The notes under the pieces: model-generated
The model's input: the letters and a program-made list of their open reading frames with translations, nothing else
What the model was told of the DNA's origin: nothing
Databases searched by the model: none
In this document: one piece after another, positions 1 to 10,800 of the stretch
How positions within the stretch are numbered: the stretch's first letter is position 1
How the letters are laid out: the number at the start of each line of letters is the position of its first letter
Translations under genes and position numbers: made by a program
IMG/VR virus record: IMGVR_UViG_3300006921_000011
Coordinates: 1-64,000 of that record
Source of the DNA: a virus
Length of the DNA: 64,000 nucleotides
Direction: 5' to 3' (one strand)

Positions 1-171
1 ATGATACTCTTTTATCATCTGCATGATAAGTTTAAAATATTGGTTATCAAAATATCTTGCTTCCATCACATCTATTATGCTAGCTGTGAATTTTTTGTCA
101 AGAATTAATTGATTTAAAAGTTTTATTTGGAAGTTATATCCTAAATAACCAAAACTGTTTTTTCCGCTCAT
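1..171 (-). CDS. Replicative DNA helicase, N-terminal fragment (T4 gp41 / DnaB-like), cut by the window edge
   Basis: An uninterrupted 57-codon frame runs from an ATG at 171-169 to the first base of the window. Its residues (MSGKNSFGYLGYNFQ, then LLNQLILDKKF and DVMEARYFDNQYFKLIM) resemble the N-terminal helical domain of T4 gp41/DnaB-type helicases, in which an x-FQ-x-KLL-x-QL motif precedes a 'YF' segment. The Walker motifs would lie outside the window, so the call rests on the N-terminal pattern and on position: it is the last readable gene of an operon with SSB, recombinase and 5' exonuclease, where T4-like phages keep gene 41. Confidence 0.6.
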   Translation of the reverse strand, partial: MSGKNSFGYLGYNFQIKLLNQLILDKKFTASIIDVMEARYFDNQYFKLIMQMIKEYH

Positions 172-203
172 ATTATAAATTTTTTACACATTAATAAATA
201 TAG

Positions 204-665
204 TTAACTTCTCCATTCTGCCTCGATTGGTGTCGATTTTCTTAGTGACAATGTGTCACTGAGTTCAGATAATATTCCTGGTATTAAAGGTCTTATATCT
301 ACAGTGTATCTTACCCGTGTTGGGTAGATGTGAGAGGGTAAAATAGTGGTAATTATATTTCTTCCATTCTCTTTAATTTCAATTTCAAATACTTCTTTTT
401 CCGAACCTTCTAAGTCTTGCTCTGACAAATTAACCACATTAGTGTATTGATTATATTGGTCATATAAATAATCAATGCTTCTTTTTTTGAGGTAATTTTT
501 TAGTTTAAACTTTATAGTATCTACCTGGTCATGCAGTTCTGCAGATGCTAATGTTCTAGGTTTGTGATTTCTCACATTAAAATATCTCTGACAAATAATA
601 TTTCCATTTATCTTCAATAAGAATTCAAACTTTGAGATTAATTTTTTATCTATTCTATTTTCCAT
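204..665 (-). CDS. Conserved hypothetical protein in the replication operon
   Basis: A 153-residue protein with no motif I recognise. It begins with a lysine-rich segment, has a central charged helix-like region (about residues 45-75) and a beta-like C-terminal half containing YPTRVRYTVDIRPL. Its start overlaps the end of the exonuclease gene by 11 bases, and the helicase follows 32 bases later, so it is co-transcribed with replication genes. The position recalls accessory replication factors such as the gp59 helicase loader, but I see no sequence support for that. Function unknown. Confidence 0.75.
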   Translation of the reverse strand: MENRIDKKLISKFEFLLKINGNIICQRYFNVRNHKPRTLASAELHDQVDTIKFKLKNYLKKRSIDYLYDQYNQYTNVVNLSEQDLEGSEKEVFEIEIKENGRNIITTILPSHIYPTRVRYTVDIRPLIPGILSELSDTLSLRKSTPIEAEWRS

Positions 666-1671
666 TTTTTTTATTTTTAAAATTATACGTTTCTTTTTTT
701 ATTAACTCAATAAACGGTTCAAAAAAGTCTAACCAGTCATTGTCTTTCTGTGGTAAGAATTTATTAAGTCCATCTCTGAGTGTCATTTCAATGACATTTT
801 CTATTCTTCTATCGGTTGGGTCTAAGGGCAATTTAGAAATTGATGTAATTTCTTCTTTTGCTTCTTTAGTTAGGAATGGAATGGAAAGGTCAACTAATCT
901 TTTATTAGTTCGGTAAAATTCATGTCCTCTTTCTCCACTCTTAGTTATACCTTCTAGGATATTAGTAAGAGCTTTCTTATTTTTTGTAGTAGACTCTTTA
1001 AGTTTTTTACTCTTTTCTAAAACAAATTCTAAGTTTATCTCTTTTTCCGCTAACTCTGGAAATAAATTAAATAAAGTTTTTTCCCCCAAATAACTTATCC
1101 CTTCTATGTTGTCACTTTTATCACCAGTTAATAGTTTAAATAAAACAATATTATTAACTGGAATGCTTTGTTTCCCAATTTTTACCATACTATCGTGACT
1201 AATGTATTCTTTTCTTCTTGGTAGGTATTGGGTTACTTTTTTATTTATAAGTTGTATTAAATCCTTATCTGAACTTATTATTGTTTTTTCTTCTTTTGGT
1301 GTGATTTGACAATAATAAGCTATACCGTCATCCGCTTCACAGTATTGGAATTGACATTGTCTTACAAATAATTCTTCAAGATATTCGGATATTCTATTTT
1401 TCTGTTCCATCATTGACTGGAACTTCTCATCATCCATTCTCTTTTTTCTATTCTCTTTGTAAGCTGGATATATTTCTTTTCTAAAGTGGTTACTCTTTGG
1501 TCCGTCCCAAAAAACCACCACTTTATCATAATTTTTCTCTAATAAATGTTTTTGTAATGTAACGATAAAATGATATAGTGCCCCTAAATGTTTATCTTTA
1601 TTATAAACATTTTTTACACCGTGAAAGCCAATTTGTAATATACAATTGCCATCAACAACTAAAGTTTTCAT
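655..1671 (-). CDS. rnh: 5'-3' exonuclease / RNase H (FEN family, T4 Rnh-like)
   Basis: This 338-residue protein carries the FEN/5'-3' exonuclease acidic residues in order: D7 (VVDGNC), D56 in FWDGPKS, E112-D114-D115 in CEADDG, D135/D137 in SSDKDL, and D184/D187 in TGDKSDNI at the helix-3-turn-helix entry. FRKEIYPAYKENRKK matches the basic helical arch that threads the 5' flap. T4 RNase H (305 residues) removes RNA primers from lagging strands. It lies between the UvsX-like gene (34-base gap) and the unknown 153-residue gene (overlap), in one operon. About 30 residues longer than T4 RNase H, mostly at the C-terminus. Confidence 0.9.
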   Translation of the reverse strand: MKTLVVDGNCILQIGFHGVKNVYNKDKHLGALYHFIVTLQKHLLEKNYDKVVVFWDGPKSNHFRKEIYPAYKENRKKRMDDEKFQSMMEQKNRISEYLEELFVRQCQFQYCEADDGIAYYCQITPKEEKTIISSDKDLIQLINKKVTQYLPRRKEYISHDSMVKIGKQSIPVNNIVLFKLLTGDKSDNIEGISYLGEKTLFNLFPELAEKEINLEFVLEKSKKLKESTTKNKKALTNILEGITKSGERGHEFYRTNKRLVDLSIPFLTKEAKEEITSISKLPLDPTDRRIENVIEMTLRDGLNKFLPQKDNDWLDFFEPFIELIKKETYNFKNKKNGK

Positions 1672-1704
1672 CTTTTATCATCTTTATAGGGTTAAAAATT
1701 CTTT

Positions 1705-2715
1705 TTAAAATAACTCTCCAGTATCTTCTACAGCTAAATTATAGTCTCCTTCTGAACCTATAAGTTTGCTCCAATACTCAGCGTTTTGTGTTTTGTAATC
1801 TAATACTGATTTTTTTTCTTCTGTTTGGTCTTTTCCTTTTAGAAATCCATGTGGGGTCACCAATATTTTTCCGTCTTCGTAACCTAAACCGTTAACATGG
1901 TTTTTTAAGATAGATATTTTAGTTCTAGTAGCAAACTTAACTTTTCTCTTATCTTTAGTTGCTGTTATTTTACTCACTCCAGCATTTTTTTGGTTTCCGT
2001 ATAGAAAAACTAATGTTGAGTTTAACCATAAAGATTCACCACCTTTTGCTTTAATTTTAGGTTGACTAAAAGGATTGTCCGCTAACTCCACCCATGGTTG
2101 GTTAACTACTACTAATGTGTTGGTGCGATTAGAGGTATCTTTTCTACTTCCTGAAATTCTTTGATTTATTCCCATACCAATTTTATCCGCTAACGCAGCT
2201 GCATTATGCATTTTTCCACCTTTACCTTCAAAGGTCATTTTACATGGTACAGAACCAACTGAATCCCACATAAATAATAAATCATACTCTATTTCACCTT
2301 TTTCTTGAGCGTCTATTAACTCATTAATGTAGTCAGTAATTTGTTCTATATATTGAAAGTCGTTGTTAAAGAGAAAAAATCCATCCCATTCTACTTCACC
2401 AGTTTTTGGGTCCACCGTCCCTTCACAATCTAATCCCATTAATTTAGCGTGGTCAAAATCCCATTTTTGTTCCGTAATAATAAACACAGGTAAAATTCCT
2501 TTTCTTTGTGCATCTATTGCTGTTTTAACTAATGCTGTGGTTTTACCGGTGTCGGAGTGACCTAAAAACATATTAATGTGTCCCATAGCTGGACCTGGAA
2601 TACCAGAGGCATCTAAAAAGGCATCACCTAAATCAAAAAATCTATCTTGTTTAAATGATGCTTTCTTAGAAAACTTCTCCTTTATATCCTTAAAACTTTT
2701 TTTCTTTATTGCCAT
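1705..2715 (-). CDS. uvsX: UvsX-like RecA family recombinase
   Basis: A 336-residue RecA-fold ATPase. Walker A is GHSDTGKT (about residues 52-59). Walker B is the hydrophobic run ending in MWDSVGS (about 146-154), followed by an NQPW segment typical of UvsX. T4 UvsX is 391 residues, so this is a shorter form. It forms filaments on single-stranded DNA, drives strand exchange, and primes recombination-dependent replication with gp32 and the helicase. It lies 9 bases after the gp32-like gene in the same operon. The acidic C-terminus (VEDTGELF) is common for filament-regulating tails. Confidence 0.92.
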   Translation of the reverse strand: MAIKKKSFKDIKEKFSKKASFKQDRFFDLGDAFLDASGIPGPAMGHINMFLGHSDTGKTTALVKTAIDAQRKGILPVFIITEQKWDFDHAKLMGLDCEGTVDPKTGEVEWDGFFLFNNDFQYIEQITDYINELIDAQEKGEIEYDLLFMWDSVGSVPCKMTFEGKGGKMHNAAALADKIGMGINQRISGSRKDTSNRTNTLVVVNQPWVELADNPFSQPKIKAKGGESLWLNSTLVFLYGNQKNAGVSKITATKDKRKVKFATRTKISILKNHVNGLGYEDGKILVTPHGFLKGKDQTEEKKSVLDYKTQNAEYWSKLIGSEGDYNLAVEDTGELF

Positions 2716-2724
2716 AGTTCTTTA

Positions 2725-3588
2725 TTAAAATGGTAAATCTGAATCCTGTTCTTGATTTGCCTGTGGGTCTACTACTGGTGCAACAACTTTTTCCATATCA
2801 ATACTACTAGCTTCACTATCCGCGTATACATACTTCTTAAGGTTACTATCCCATTCTGGAGTTTCTCCTTTTGAGATTGCTTCTAAATACTCGATAGGTT
2901 TTTGTGCGTACACATCAGTCCATACTTCACTATTTCCTGTCCATTCTTGTACTTTTGAGTTATCCATACTTAATGGTGATGGGTCATCAGCCATAATCAT
3001 ACTCACAGAAGTGTACGTTCCGTTTCCACTTGGTGTTGGGACAGCTTTTAATATAAGACTTAAGTCTCTTCCTTCACTAACATTTGTTACATCTCCTCTT
3101 TTTTGGAATAATGGAATTAATTTATCCATAATACCATCCCCTCTAAAGTTGTGTTTAAATCTCCAAAACTTCACACCATCTTCTTCATTATTTCTATCAA
3201 TAACTTTAACAATGTAAAATTTTCTAGAACGATATTGTCTTGCTAAATCTCTATCTTGTTGATTTCCTGTTAATTTTAATGCCTCCTCAACTTCATTTAA
3301 AGGACTTCTTTCTCCTGAAGGACTCCCATCGGCGTTTTTACCTGGGTCATAGATTTTCATCCATTTTCCTTGTACTTGCATTTCGTGGAACCACACTTCT
3401 TTAAAAGGTGACGTACCATCTGCAGTAGGAAGTATTCTCACATTTGCTTCACCATCAGATTGTCCTTTTGGTAAAAAAGCAGCAAAATACTTTTTTAATC
3501 TGTCTTCGTTACTAACGAATTTCTTTTTTTCTGAGCCAGGTTGTGAATTTTTTTCGTACTGACTCAATATTGCGTCTAAACTACTCAT
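2725..3588 (-). CDS. 32: gp32-like single-stranded DNA-binding protein with a bacterial SSB-type tail
   Basis: A 287-residue protein close to T4 gp32 in length (301) and in position immediately before uvsX. It has a basic, helical N-terminus for self-assembly (about 1-35), a central OB-like core with aromatic residues (VWFHEMQVQGKWMKIYD, KFWRFKHNF), and an acidic tail. Two differences from T4 gp32 are visible. There is no cysteine in the protein, so the zinc site of T4 gp32 is absent. The extreme C-terminus is QDSDLPF, the pattern of the bacterial SSB tip (DDDIPF/DDLPF) that docks DNA-repair partners. Start ATG follows an A-rich leader without Shine-Dalgarno. Confidence 0.85.
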   Translation of the reverse strand: MSSLDAILSQYEKNSQPGSEKKKFVSNEDRLKKYFAAFLPKGQSDGEANVRILPTADGTSPFKEVWFHEMQVQGKWMKIYDPGKNADGSPSGERSPLNEVEEALKLTGNQQDRDLARQYRSRKFYIVKVIDRNNEEDGVKFWRFKHNFRGDGIMDKLIPLFQKRGDVTNVSEGRDLSLILKAVPTPSGNGTYTSVSMIMADDPSPLSMDNSKVQEWTGNSEVWTDVYAQKPIEYLEAISKGETPEWDSNLKKYVYADSEASSIDMEKVVAPVVDPQANQEQDSDLPF

Positions 3589-3714
3589 ACTTATTTATTT
3601 TTTTTTTTGATTAATAATTAATTTTATACATGTAATAGTACACTATATATTAGACTAAGTAAAGTACCATACATTTTATTTTCTTACCAAATATATATAA
3701 AATTATCGCATAAA
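3589..3714 (-). promoter_or_regulatory. Leader and probable promoter region of the replication operon
   Basis: AT-rich intergenic stretch between the terminator and the gp32-like gene. On the minus strand it holds TATATTTG (3695-3688), which matches the Bacteroidota -7 element TAnnTTTG, but no TTTG lies at the expected distance upstream. The 100 bases that follow are A/T-rich and weakly structured, which would suit gp32-type autoregulation, as in T4 where gp32 binds its own unstructured leader. No ATATTTAT late motif is present, in keeping with early or middle expression. Confidence 0.35.
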
Positions 3715-3736
3715 AAAAAGCGATTACTCGCTTTTT
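3715..3736 (-). terminator. Intrinsic terminator after the 3.8-4.8 kb virion genes
   Basis: Perfect 9-base stem AAAAAGCGA (3715-3723) / TCGCTTTTT (3728-3736) with loop TTAC. Read on the minus strand it is followed by a run of eight T's. It lies 22 bases after the stop codon of the acidic 263-residue gene and separates the late virion operon from the replication operon. Confidence 0.85.
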
Positions 3737-3757
3737 ATTATAATATTTTTAAAGTTA

Positions 3758-4549
3758 TTATTTATTAGGATTGTTACCCAATACTTTGAATTCTTCTTCT
3801 TCTTCACTATCTTCATCTTGTTCTTCAGTCGGTGCGTCAAAACTATTTTCAATATCTACATCATTAAAGTCCTCAACGTCGGCTTGGGTTAGAACGTATT
3901 CTGCTTTTCCTTTTTTATCTTTTCCTTCTTCACTTTTTTCTTCCCAATACTCTAATGGTTTTTGACTATAAGGACCACTATCTAAAGATATCATTTCTAG
4001 TCTTTCTTCTTGGGTTGGTGGTGCAGCTGCTTCTATTTTTTCACCTAACTCGTCAATTTGTTGTGTCATATCTTCGATAGTACTTAATTGACTTTCTAAA
4101 TCTGTAAGTTTATTCATTAAATCGTCGATTTTACTAGTTTGTTGGTCTAGGGTGTCTTTAGCCTCTCCCGCTTTTTCCTCAGCTCCCTTTGCCATTGTCA
4201 CTATATCTGTAACATCAACTTCTGTCGCGTCTGATGCGGTATCATCACCTAAATCCTCAACGTCTTCTCCTTCTATCTCTCCTTCAACTTCCTCATCTGG
4301 CATTCCACCTTCTATTTCCCCTTCAATTTCTGCTCCGAAATCTTCTAATTCTTCATCTGCAACTTCTATTGGAGCGTCGTCTTCTACAGCCTCTGGGTCA
4401 TCTTGTTCAGTAAAGGATGATGGTTGGTTTTTAACGAAACCACTACCACTACCTATACCCCCTATCATTTGTTCTGATAAAGAATCCACATAGGAACCTA
4501 TCTGATTAAATCTTTCTAATTCTTCTTTTAAATTGTCTCTTGTTTTCAT
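3758..4549 (-). CDS. Acidic coiled-coil protein, possibly prohead core or virion protein
   Basis: A 263-residue, very acidic protein. Residues about 50-115 are almost continuous D/E with G and A, residues about 125-178 form a coiled coil (LMNKLTDLESQLSTIEDM), and the C-terminus is again acidic (EEQDEDSEEEEEF). The N-terminus MKTRDNLKEELERF has a helix followed by LKE, which fits the [I/L]-x-E cleavage rule of T4-type prohead proteases, though less clearly than the enzymes at 20.8-25.3 kb. Composition resembles scaffold/core proteins, but no homology is recognised. It starts in a TAATG overlap with the 73-residue gene and ends just before a strong terminator. Confidence 0.7.
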   Translation of the reverse strand: MKTRDNLKEELERFNQIGSYVDSLSEQMIGGIGSGSGFVKNQPSSFTEQDDPEAVEDDAPIEVADEELEDFGAEIEGEIEGGMPDEEVEGEIEGEDVEDLGDDTASDATEVDVTDIVTMAKGAEEKAGEAKDTLDQQTSKIDDLMNKLTDLESQLSTIEDMTQQIDELGEKIEAAAPPTQEERLEMISLDSGPYSQKPLEYWEEKSEEGKDKKGKAEYVLTQADVEDFNDVDIENSFDAPTEEQDEDSEEEEEFKVLGNNPNK

Positions 4550-4770
4550 TATCCCATTAAAAGTGTACGACCATCTTCTGTGACCATTCTTTTATTAACT
4601 TTTTCCACTAAACCATCCTTACTTCTAAGAGTGTAACACTCTCCTGTTTGCATATCACAAACTTCCTCTTCTTCTACACCTTCTAGTGAGTTAACTTTCT
4701 TTGGTGATGGTTTATCACTTCCTAAGTAACTATCTAAAGCATTTCCTAAATTATTTTCTTGATTTTCCAT
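4549..4770 (-). CDS. Small hypothetical protein (late operon)
   Basis: A 73-residue protein, hydrophilic, with two cysteines in CDMQTGECYTL and a short basic stretch (KPSPKKVNS). The stop codon and the next gene's ATG share a base (TAATG), so the two are translationally coupled. An ATATTTAT element lies 17 bases upstream of its ATG, making this the probable first gene of a short late unit ending at the 3.72 kb terminator. Function unknown. Confidence 0.65.
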   Translation of the reverse strand: MENQENNLGNALDSYLGSDKPSPKKVNSLEGVEEEEVCDMQTGECYTLRSKDGLVEKVNKRMVTEDGRTLLMG

Positions 4771-4787
4771 AATAATATTGTTTACAT

Positions 4788-4795
4788 ATAAATAT
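4788..4795 (-). promoter_or_regulatory. Candidate late promoter element ATATTTAT
   Basis: ATATTTAT on the minus strand, 17 bases before the ATG of the 73-residue gene. The same octamer precedes many virion operon starts in this window. Confidence 0.45.
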
Positions 4796-4811
4796 AACGG
4801 ATAATGTAAAA

Positions 4812-7800
4812 TTACGACCCTGAATTGTAAGATTGGGGTGTTCCATTAAAATCTCCGCTAATTAATGTAGGTTTTATTGTTAAATTTAATTTTTGACGAA
4901 TCATATCCTCAATTAAATTAGGTTTTATATAACTCATACCGTCTTCCGCAAACCACGTAGTGGACATTCCTACATTATTATTAGCGAATGTTAATAAATC
5001 CGGCCATATTATTTTTAAATACCCATTTAATTTATCTTTTAATTTACCATCTAGTGCATTTTGTACTTTAAAACAAGGACATTTTTTATTACCAAAATCA
5101 TTATGACCTCTAACCACTTGTTTGTAAGTTTCCCCTGCTATACCTTGGATTGGGTTGGTTACATATTGAGGCCATACTGTTGGCCCTTGAGGACCTACAA
5201 CAGCTAATTGAATGACTGCTGGAGAAACACTATCGTCTTTGGTTACTCTTACTATTCCCAATTTAAACAATTGAAGCATTATAAATCTTTCTAAGGATGA
5301 ATTTTGTGCTGAAGTTGATAGGTCACCTGATGTGGAACCATAAGGTCTATCACTCGTACAATTAGAAATGAGTGCAATACTTAACGTGTTAGCGTTAGCG
5401 TCTAGAGTGTGGGCTCCTTGGTAGGTGTCTGGTCTTGCTGTTAATATAGTCCCTACATTATCCCTATTAACTAAATAGTGAAAACCTATTCCCGCATAAC
5501 CTAAATCTTTATGAGTTACATTTAGAGTTTCTACTGGGTCATTACCTAATTCTACATTCCCGGTAGAGTGTATAATTATCATAGTTATCTTACCAGTCAT
5601 TGGTATAGCTGGTGGGTTCGTTCCTGTATCTTTTTCAATACCCTCCGGACCAAAACCACTCACTTGAACATCCGTCACAACTTTTCCTTTTACTCTTTCT
5701 ATAAACGATTTATTAACTTTGGATACAATATCTTCGATGTTTGGTAAGTCAAAGAATGGTGACCTTATTCCTGTAAATGAGGTTTCCATATTATTAGGTG
5801 TGATATTGTGTTCCACATCTGTAATCAAATAAGGTCCAGTAAACATAGGAACATACCGTAAATTAAAATACATTGTAGGTTGGATACATGCGTTACCCAT
5901 TGAGGTGATTTTAGCTGTGTAGGACCTACTTCTATATATGTTAAATAAGTTTAGTCCTTGGGTTGATATGGTTTTATCGTTGGATGAGTCTGCTAGTTGT
6001 TGTGTGAGTCTAAATGACTCTGCTGTATTTCTAAATTCATTTTGGTCTAACGTTACACCTTTAAAGATTCCTTGGTTCTGCACTCCAAAATCTACATTAA
6101 ATGCTACTACCTTATTACATTTTGTGGGGTCGGAACAATTAGAAAATAAAGGATTGTCTGAGGTTCTCCCTAATAGAAAAGAATCAGTGTCATAACGATA
6201 TATGTCTGATTGTACATTCATATGTTGTGATGGTTCTCCAACATACATACATAAAAATTTAGGTGATGAATCTATATAATCTACTTCCATGTGGGTACCG
6301 AATAAAGCATTAGCTTCATCACTGGTATTGTATTTGGATACTTGTTCCCCATCAATGTCTGTCACCCCATAAAAATTTATATAACTAGGTAAAGGTAAAA
6401 ACTGAAAGTTGTTCTCTTTCAGAACTGCACCAATAAAACCTAATAAGGTTGTATTTGCATTACTATCCATTGTTAGTAATTTGAATGGTTCTACATCTAT
6501 AATAGCTTTATTTCCTATATCTCTATTAGCTCTATCAAAAAATAAAAAATCTTCAAATAACGTTTTATCTCCAAATTCTTCCCCTGCTACCCATTTATCG
6601 TTTAACGTTTTAAAGGTTTGGTATATTTCTAGTTTTTGTACATCTGTTTTAAAAATTGGGTCTATGTCATCTATCTGTGCTCTTACAGGTACTTTATCAA
6701 ATACTGTTTTACTCTGTAAAAAAGTTTCATTTATATGTACTGACTGAGCATCATCTAATCCACTTATCAGTTGAGCTATTTTCTCTTTAAACTGTGCTAC
6801 AAACCCTGTAGGTTCCGAGTAGGGTACGACAGTATTTGTACTAACAAGAGCACTAGATACTCTAGTAGAAGAAACTGGTTCTTGTCTTATTCTTTCAGTT
6901 ACATACATTCTAATTACTTTCCTTAAGAGTCTAATATTAGTTATTGTAAAATCTATATCTAAGGAAATAAAGAAATCTGTTATTTCTGACCCTAAATCAT
7001 TATAATGTAATGTCGGTAATTCTGGGTCATCAAAAAATCCAACCTGTAATGTTAAAGCGTCCCATTCGGCGGGATAGTTTGCCTGAGAAGTCGCGACAGT
7101 TACGTTTGGTGGTAAGTTACCTTGGTATGTCCCAAAGTTATAATAATCTTTTTCTCCACTTATAGTACGTAAAACTTTAATATCTATATCATTTTGATTA
7201 TAGAATTTAAAGCTTAATTTCTTATTTAAAAAAGTCCTCAGGGTACTACTAATTTTAGTATTCTGTGCTTTTGCCATATTAACTCCGAACTCACTATCAT
7301 TATTAGCTGGTTGTACAGAGTATTGTGGTACCACTAATAATTCTCTAACTACTGATTGGAATGTCATACCATTTGTTGTTGTTAGATTAGAAGAATTTAA
7401 ACTATTTGTACTGTTGTCACTATTAAAATACTCTAGCCCATCTAACGTATCATCGAAATTACTTTCATTTTCACAGAAATTTAAAAAGTATTCTTCAAAC
7501 TTGTCTAGTATGTCAGGTGAAAAAATGTCAAATAATTCTTCTATACTATTATATGAATTATCATTTAATATTGTAAAAGGGTTTTGAGATGTGGTATTAG
7601 GGTTTACCTTATCAATATATTGCCATGGTTGTGGTTGGGAACGAGTGTCGTGTTCAAAATACCCATACTGAGACATAGGCCATAAAAATCTTACATTTCC
7701 ATTATGTGTACTTTTTTTATTTAAGTAATCCCCTTCTAGTTCATACTCCAGTTGGGTTCTTTTCATTCCACCACTAGATGGATAAACAATATAATTAGGT

Positions 7801-10800
7801 TCTGTATAACCAGATGTGGCTAAATCAGCTGTGGTATCGTAAAATACATTCCAGAATTCCACACTGAGGTCTTGTCCTCCTGTTTGGGGTGGGGTTAGAG
7901 TTAGGTTGGTATTCTTTTGTACATTTAAAGCTCCACCTACAATATATTGGTTTATCTCCAAACTTGTAACTGGAAAACCAGTAATTGTACTATTGTTATA
8001 AAGTAAATCACCTGTTACAAAATAGTGTGTCAGGTTGACTAGTTCTGGGTAAAACCCTAGATTAATTTTTGTAAACCCTCCTCCTACAGGTTGTTCACCA
8101 CCTAAAGTTATAGTACTATTATTGTCACCAATATTAAGGTTATATAAATATGCTAAACTATTAGTACTTGGGTTAAACCCTTGTCCTGCATCATAATCTG
8201 TCCAAATATTAGCTAAAGTATCTACCCCTGTCTGAACATGAGTTTTATAACGGTTCCATATACTTCCATATTTAAGTATCCATGCATATGGAAGGGGATG
8301 AATTGCTGAAACTTGGTTTAATGTGGCAAATATATAATCACCATACACACTACTTCCATTTTCTACATCAAACAATGCTTTATCTCTTAAAGAAGCAAGT
8401 GGTAAAGAATTAAGAAAAAGATAAGCTGCATTTATATATGGGTTAGGTATGTTATTAAAATCGTTTAATACACCTTCTCTAAAAGCATTAACAAAATATG
8501 GTGTATTTAACATGGAGACAATTTGTTGGTTATCTGGTGTAATGTTACTCTTTTCTCCCCCGTAGGATATGGTACTTTCTGTTAAAAAAAGTTTATTATT
8601 ATTTAATATGTGTGATGCCGGTTGTGAGGCTTCCTCATAAAAACCACTCCAAGATGGTTTATTATCTATTATAGTCTCATATCTTGTGACCAACATATTA
8701 TCATAAGTTGTTATAAAGTTAGGTAATAGTGGTTTAGGGTCTGAATAAAATGGTGCAGCACCAAAAGTGGATAATTCCCCTTCAGTTTTAATTTGTGATG
8801 TAAAGGTTCGTAAGTTATCGGAAACTGTTAAACTTTTAGATATATTATAGAGTTCTTGGAATGAACTAAGTGAAGCACCCCCCGCAAGATTTCTTTTAAC
8901 CCAAGGTACCGAATTACCGTTTATACCCTCACTCGAATCAAAATCTCTAAAAGGAAAGGTATCTAAAATTAAATCGTTACTATCATTTTTAGAGTATGTT
9001 AAATATTCTTTTAATCTAACAATAGCTTTATCCGTAGCTGTATCCTCATTCCCATAGTTGGTACTTATTAAATCAATAAAAGGGTAGAAAGATGCCCTTG
9101 CATTATTAACCATCGTACGTATATATGGAGTATTAATTTCATCTCTTAAAAGTAATTGCCATTTGGTCAATGGTGCGAGACTTTGTAAAAAGCTTTGGTT
9201 ATTACCTTCGTACCCTGTAGTTGAAAAAGTATTATATTCTAAATTCTGATTCTTTAATTGTTCTTGTAAATCAAAAGACCCTGCTGTTTTAGTTTTCATA
9301 TCTACACACTCAATGGTAGACATTGCTTGGAAGGTTGGGTAACTTGTATTATCCATAAATCTCGTATATATTCCTGAATAGAAAGTATGTAGTGTTGACC
9401 TATCCCATAACTCATAATAAAATGGTACATAACTAGTATCCGCATAAAGAGAATTTTCTAAAAAGTCTGCCGCGGTTACTGGTGACCATTCTTCACCCAA
9501 AGCAGAATTCTCACCACTAATCTGAGGGAATTGTTCCCTTATTGTCATAGACCTAAGATATTCTTCTACAAATTCTACTTCAGGCCAAACATCTGGAATG
9601 TAAGCTTTGGTTTGGGTTAGTACGGATGTTGCTCCAGGGTAAGTGGATACGAAATTCTGACCTCCTTGTTCATTATCCTCTCTTACATAATATGCAGGCC
9701 AAGGATAAACAAATTCATCTTGTTGTAACTGTGCATCTGGAGCTCCCGAACCTTTTAATGCGTTTAATCTGTCAGAATTATCTCTTAATTCCATAGACTT
9801 TAAATGTGTCTCATTCATTAACCTTAAGAAGGTGTCAGTACCCGCTAATACGATTGCAAATAAGTTTCTTATAGTGGGTCTAAACCCTAAACCTTCATTT
9901 CCACTCACTACTCTATTTATAATGTCTGAAAGGTTTTTTTCTATTTTAACTTTTTTCTTATTAAACATTGTTTGGATTACACCTATTTTTTCCTCAAATG
10001 AATTTCTTGGTCCTTTAAATACAAACCACTCTTCGGTAGTCGCAGGCATTCCTTCTACTTTGTCCGCAATAAAATATTCATATTTTATATCAACTGGTAT
10101 GAATTCTTCTTTATCCTCTCCAAAAGTTAGATTTTTTAATAAACCCTCATTACCCTCTTTAATATATTTCTTCAATGAGTCAATTGCTTCTTGTTTTTTA
10201 TCTGGATTTTCTGCTATCGCTTTCTTCCAAGTATAAAAAATATAATCCGTACCACCTCGGTCCACATACACCCCACTCTGTGATGTATCCAAAAATCTAT
10301 TTCTCCATCCCGCTTGCCCTAATATTCTCGTGGTGTATTGGTCGAGAAATTTAGCATAGGAGTCTATATTGTCTAATGCATCTAAATTGTAATTCTGTAA
10401 AGCATTTTCTATCGCTGTCTCTAAGGTACTTACTTTTGTTACCAATTCTTTGACAGTCATATCTTTAAAATTTTCATCTATTAACCCCTTACGTCTATAT
10501 ATGTTAAAAACTTCATGTTGTATTTGTGCTCCTCTAGTTGTAGTAATCTTAGTTACTCCTTCATCTTCACTATTACTCTCATATAGTCTGGGGTACATAT
10601 AAGGGGCATTCATAATTTCTTGAATGGTAATATCTGCTAACAATGCAGAGACTCTACCTATAAAATTACATGTGACATTATAGTTTCCAGTTGAGGGGTC
10701 AAAACTAGCATTAAATTTATGCATCATTAGTTGGTATCTTACAGCTTTACCGTAAAATCCTTTAACTGTTAACATAAACAAGGGATATGGTAGTTGGAAG

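Noticed and set aside
4152-4493. Plus-strand Ser/Pro-rich open frame of 113 codons
   Set aside because: It is the complement of the acidic D/E-rich gene; Ser-rich frames arise opposite such runs. It has no start signal of its own.
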